Below, piece by piece: positions 40,902 to 44,357 of a DNA stretch of 44,357 nt. The position numbers and the translations under genes are program-made. Where the stretch lies: assembly GCF_004614185.1 (NCBI RefSeq), contig NZ_SPVF01000099.1, positions 1 to 44,357 on the forward strand, in the 5' to 3' direction. Source of the DNA: Zemynaea arenosa (GTDB lineage Bacteria > Pseudomonadota > Gammaproteobacteria > Burkholderiales > Burkholderiaceae_D). The stretch's first letter is position 1, and each line of letters begins with the position of its first letter. Below the pieces are notes generated by a model. It saw only the letters and a list, made by a program, of their open reading frames with translations. It was not told where the DNA came from and made no database searches.

Positions 40902-43900
40902 TGCACACCTCCCGCCGCCGCGACGCGGGTGTCAGGGCGGCCGACGATGGTCTCCGGCAGCCGCAGGCCAGCGAAGCCCCGGCGGCCCGCATCGCCGCTG
41001 CCGCTGCTATCGGGGCTGCTGACCTTCTTGAGGTCCACGCTGAGAGACACACTGCCCTTCGTCCAGCGCAGGCTCCAGATGTTGGCGGCCTTCTTCTGCT
41101 TTTCGGCCTCCGTGATCATGCGTTCCAGCGCCGATTCGCCCGCCTCGTTGAACACCTCCACCGTGCGGCCGTCCGAGGTGACAACGGAGATGCGCACACT
41201 GCGCGTGCCCGGGCCGGGCGACACCATGTTGGTCCACACCGGCGTCGTGTTCTTGTAGCGCAGCTGCTGCCCGTCGATTTCAATGGTGTACTCCTGCACA
41301 CCCGGCACGATGGCTGGCAGGAGCTGGAACACCGTCTGCGGCCCGCCGCTGGCGGCCACGCCGTTGTTGGCCAGCGGTGCCACCCATCCGGGGAAAGCCG
41401 AGATGACCTGCGGCGACAGCGAGATACCGATGTCCGCCCAGCGTCGCGCCTCGATCATGTCGCCGCGCCGTACCACCAGCGGGCCGAGGGCCGTGGCCAC
41501 GAACCTGGAAACGGCTCCTTCCGGCCCGAACACCTGCCCGATCTCCACGCTGCTGGCCTCCATACGCGAGGACGGGTCGAACGGGTATTTGCCCGCCAGC
41601 GTGGAGCGGAACGGCGTGACCACCTGCGCCAGCCAGGTCTTGTTGATTTCCGCCTCGGAGGGCTGCACGATCACGGCAAAGGTCTGCATCAGCGGGCGCA
41701 CCAGCAGGGGGCGCAAGGCCTGCTTCTGCGCGTCGCTCATCCCCACCAGCATCTGCTCGTCCACGAATTTCAGCGCCTCGGAGAGCTCGGAACCGCTCCC
41801 TTCCAAAGTCTGTTGCATGAACTGGCGCGCACCGGGACCGGGATCGCCCTGGTTTTTGAGCTGGTTAAGGCGCGAGCGCAGGCGCGATAGCTGGCCGAGA
41901 TAGGCGTTCATCAGCGATGCATCCTTCTCGGCCGACAGGAGCTTGGCGACGCCGGCGAATTCCTGCGCGATGCGACCCTTGTCGCCGCCGGCCAACTGCG
42001 GCACCTCGGACTGCATCACGGATGGCGTGCGGCGCAGGATCTTTTCACGGAACCAGGCCATCACCCCCCGCTCCGCCTTGGCGGCGACAGCGCTGCCGCC
42101 ACCGGGGCCGTCCCACGCGGTTTCGGCGTACACGGTTTTCATCAGCGTGGCCAGCGGTGAGGCTTGCGGATCGCCGAGGCGGTTCATCGCGCGCACACTG
42201 GCGTCGAAGCTGGGCATCTCCAGCACCGTCACGCCCTGCACGAAGGCGCTCCATTCCTTCACGTAATCGGTCTTGTACAGGTCGGTGAGAGCCTTGCGAA
42301 TCTGGTCTGGACTGCCCTCCAGCGTCAGATCGTCATTGGTGGCGGTCTTGAGGACCCAGTCCGTGCTTTGCAGCTCCTTGCTGGCGGCATCCCGGATGGC
42401 GCCCTGCACGTAGCCATCCCACGCGACGCGCGTGAAGGCGCCTGGCACGGCGTGGCTGCCCGCGACGAGGGCCTGATCCTGTTCACCGAGCAGGCGCGCC
42501 ACCGTCACGGACGGGAAGCGAGTCGAGGCACGCGCGCGGATATCGGCGTACACGCGGTCGCGCGCGGAGCCGCCGCGCACCACGCGGCGCAGGTTCTCGC
42601 GCGTGGTGTCCAGCAGGCCAAGCTTGAGCTGCAGCTGGGGCCAGGCGGGGTCGCTCACGTGCGCGAGGTAGAAGGTCATCAGGCGCTCGGCGCTGCGGAT
42701 CATCTGCTCCTTGGGCATGGCGCCACGGTTGGCCTCCAGCCACCCACGCCAGTAGCGCGCCAGCTGGTCGTTCAGGTGCCCGGTCTCTACATGCTCCTTG
42801 TCGCCCAACATGAGGTAGGCCTTGAGGACGTTGTACGCGTCCGTGACATTGGTGGCGGAGGGCGCGGCGGCGGCGGGTTTGGCGGCGGGATCGAGATCGC
42901 TGGCGTGGGCGTTCACGTCGGCCAGCATGGCCTCCATTGCCGCGGCGGTGGGTTGCAGCATCACCTCGCGCACGCCCGCGAAGTATTCCTCGCGCAGCTT
43001 GCGCTCCAGCGCATCGCCCTGGAACAGGCCAAAGGACAGCATCGCAGGCGTGCTGTCGCGGTAGGTCTCAAGCTGCTCGATGCGGGCCTGCAGGATGTCG
43101 AGGCCTTCCAGGCGCGCCTGCAAGCCGGTGGCGCGTGCCTGCAGGTGCGCCACCTTGTCCAAGTCCGCACGCACACTGGCGATCAGCTGGCGGTTGTTGG
43201 TGAAGGACCAGGTCCACCCGGCCAGCAGCACGCCCAGGGCCAGCGCGGAGAGCGCGAAGGCACCTTGCTTCAGGCGGTCGTGCAGGGGATTGGCAAAGCG
43301 CGTCACCAGCTCCTTGTCCGCAAAGATCACGTTGCGGAAGAGGTCCCGCAGGAAGAAACCGCCCTGCTGCTCCGTACCCGTCAGCGCACCATCGGTGAAG
43401 GTCAGGTTGAAGCGTGCCGCCACGCGTTCGGACGAGAGGTTGTGCACCTCCCCTTCCTGCAGCGCACTGGTGAAGTAGAAGCCGCGGAACACCGGCTTGA
43501 ACTGCCAGGTATTCTCGTCGAACAGGGTGGCAAGGAAGGCGCGCAGCTGCGGCTTGACGGACGCGAATTCGAGCGGAAAGGTGAACACGCCCGGCCTGCG
43601 CGCGCCGGACAGGCCGAGGTTCGCCTGGCTCATCTCCTTGAGGCCATCGTGCAGCTCGTCGAAGTGCTCGTCGAAGAAGGACAGCACATCCTGCGGCGTG
43701 CGGCGGCGGTTGTACCGGATGGTCGCGCCCCAGATGCGGTCGCGCTCCACGGGATCTGCGTCGTGGAAGAAGTCCGTGAAGCCGGCGATCAGGTCCGCCT
43801 TGGTGAACACCACGTACACCGGCGCGTGCACGCCCAGGCGCTCGGTCAGTTCCTGCACGCGGGTGCGCAGGTGGCGGGCCAGTTCCATGTTGGTGTCGGG

Positions 43901-44357
43901 CGGGCCTTTCATCAGGTCCGACAGGCTGGCCGCGATGATGATGCCGTTGATCGGCGCGCGGCGGCGGTAGCGGCGCAGCAGGGACAGGAAGCCGAACCAT
44001 TCGGCGCGATCCTCTTCCTGCACGGAATAGCGGCCCGCGGTATCGAGCAGGATGCCTTCGGTGCTGAAGAACCAGTCGCAATTGCGGGTGCCGCCCACGC
44101 CGCGCATGGCCGCGTTGCCCGCGAGCGGGAACTGCAGGCCGGAGCTGGCGATCGCGCTACTCTTGCCTGCGGACGGGTGGCCGATGACCATGTACCACGG
44201 CAGCTCGTAAAGCGCGGCGGCGCCGCGCGCCAGGCCGAGCTTGGAGGTCTTGATGGTGGTGATGGCGTCGGCCAAGCCCTGGCGCAGCGCGGCGACATCG
44301 GGCCTGGCGTCCGGCGGCGCGGCGGCGACGGTCTCGCCCAGCAGGCGGCCCTGGCGG
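40898..44357 (-). CDS. tssM: Type VI secretion membrane protein TssM (IcmF), partial
   Basis: About 1152 residues are visible; the frame is open at the right edge, so the N-terminal membrane hairpin is outside. The cytoplasmic GTPase-like domain has the P-loop GHPSAGKSSAI, FFSTEGILLDTAGRY and VYVVFTKADLI. A membrane segment (LSALALGVLLAGWTWSF) leads to the long periplasmic region with the ImcF-related and DUF1215-type domains (FVQGVTVLEMPSFDASVRAMN; NIWSLRWTKGSVSLSVDL). It spans the envelope with TssL. It is the first visible gene of the operon with tagF and the OmpA-like gene. Confidence 0.96.
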   Translation of the reverse strand, partial: RQGRLLGETVAAAPPDARPDVAALRQGLADAITTIKTSKLGLARGAAALYELPWYMVIGHPSAGKSSAIASSGLQFPLAGNAAMRGVGGTRNCDWFFSTEGILLDTAGRYSVQEEDRAEWFGFLSLLRRYRRRAPINGIIIAASLSDLMKGPPDTNMELARHLRTRVQELTERLGVHAPVYVVFTKADLIAGFTDFFHDADPVERDRIWGATIRYNRRRTPQDVLSFFDEHFDELHDGLKEMSQANLGLSGARRPGVFTFPLEFASVKPQLRAFLATLFDENTWQFKPVFRGFYFTSALQEGEVHNLSSERVAARFNLTFTDGALTGTEQQGGFFLRDLFRNVIFADKELVTRFANPLHDRLKQGAFALSALALGVLLAGWTWSFTNNRQLIASVRADLDKVAHLQARATGLQARLEGLDILQARIEQLETYRDSTPAMLSFGLFQGDALERKLREEYFAGVREVMLQPTAAAMEAMLADVNAHASDLDPAAKPAAAAPSATNVTDAYNVLKAYLMLGDKEHVETGHLNDQLARYWRGWLEANRGAMPKEQMIRSAERLMTFYLAHVSDPAWPQLQLKLGLLDTTRENLRRVVRGGSARDRVYADIRARASTRFPSVTVARLLGEQDQALVAGSHAVPGAFTRVAWDGYVQGAIRDAASKELQSTDWVLKTATNDDLTLEGSPDQIRKALTDLYKTDYVKEWSAFVQGVTVLEMPSFDASVRAMNRLGDPQASPLATLMKTVYAETAWDGPGGGSAVAAKAERGVMAWFREKILRRTPSVMQSEVPQLAGGDKGRIAQEFAGVAKLLSAEKDASLMNAYLGQLSRLRSRLNQLKNQGDPGPGARQFMQQTLEGSGSELSEALKFVDEQMLVGMSDAQKQALRPLLVRPLMQTFAVIVQPSEAEINKTWLAQVVTPFRSTLAGKYPFDPSSRMEASSVEIGQVFGPEGAVSRFVATALGPLVVRRGDMIEARRWADIGISLSPQVISAFPGWVAPLANNGVAASGGPQTVFQLLPAIVPGVQEYTIEIDGQQLRYKNTTPVWTNMVSPGPGTRSVRISVVTSDGRTVEVFNEAGESALERMITEAEKQKKAANIWSLRWTKGSVSLSVDLKKVSSPDSSGSGDAGRRGFAGLRLPETIVGRPDTRVAAAGGVQ

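Noticed and set aside
1-44357. CRISPR arrays, insertion sequences, prophage genes
   Set aside because: No regularly spaced repeats, transposase, integrase or phage structural genes other than T6SS homologues were seen.

Overview
The window looks like a chromosomal segment of a GC-rich betaproteobacterium, most likely of the Oxalobacteraceae (Massilia/Telluria/Duganella/Janthinobacterium type). This is inferred from the cysS-ppiA-ppiB-lpxH cluster, the rnr-rlmB pair, a phasin (polyhydroxyalkanoate granule protein), the codon bias and the layout of the type VI secretion (T6SS) locus. I could run no database search, so family names rest on motifs, lengths and context.

Layout. 1-1773: a Cache-type sensor histidine kinase running off the left edge. 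1850-6243: core genes (AlkA-like glycosylase, cysS, two cyclophilins, lpxH, a small zinc-ribbon protein). 6398-8337: a secreted esterase, a rifamycin ADP-ribosyltransferase (Arr) and a DoxX membrane protein. 8341-11752: a MocR-type regulator whose stop overlaps a c4-like cytochrome gene, which overlaps a tri-heme cytochrome gene. 11998-14185: a GntR/ABC/ABC-2 operon of the YtrA type with a perfect palindrome inside its promoter spacer. 14182-15960: a TetR regulator divergent from a VOC protein and an NTF2-like protein, followed by a broken RibD_C/DHFR-like remnant. 15948-16886: ribB under an FMN riboswitch. 16990-18624: a GFA protein, a LysR regulator and a cupin; the last two converge and both lose their normal stop codons because of one G in a four-G run. 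18745-23595: yceH, cysE, rlmB, rnr. 23696-24268: a strong promoter, two identical tRNA-Leu(CAG) genes and a third unit that keeps the tRNA acceptor stem and 3' end but has its body replaced by nested hairpins. 24291-26326: Lrp/AsnC regulator, VOC protein, CueR-like regulator, phasin.

26320-44357 is a T6SS locus in three blocks: leftward TPR lipoprotein-tssB-tssC-hcp-tssE-tssH-tssA; rightward tssK-tssL; and leftward tssM-tagF-OmpA-like protein, with tssM cut by the right edge. A cassette of old yellow enzyme, SGNH hydrolase and divergent LysR regulator (35738-39105) sits between the second and third blocks. tssF, tssG, tssJ and vgrG are not in the window, and tssE overlaps tssH directly where tssF-tssG often lie. 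The visible parts would build the sheath (TssB/C), tube (Hcp), part of the baseplate (TssE, TssK), the membrane complex (TssL, TssM, with a separate peptidoglycan-binding OmpA protein), the cap (TssA), the recycling ATPase (TssH) and a post-translational regulator (TagF).

The two observations I rate highest are the tRNA-Leu-derived structured element at 24124-24229 and the single-base event at 18243-18246. No CRISPR array, insertion sequence or integrase was seen.
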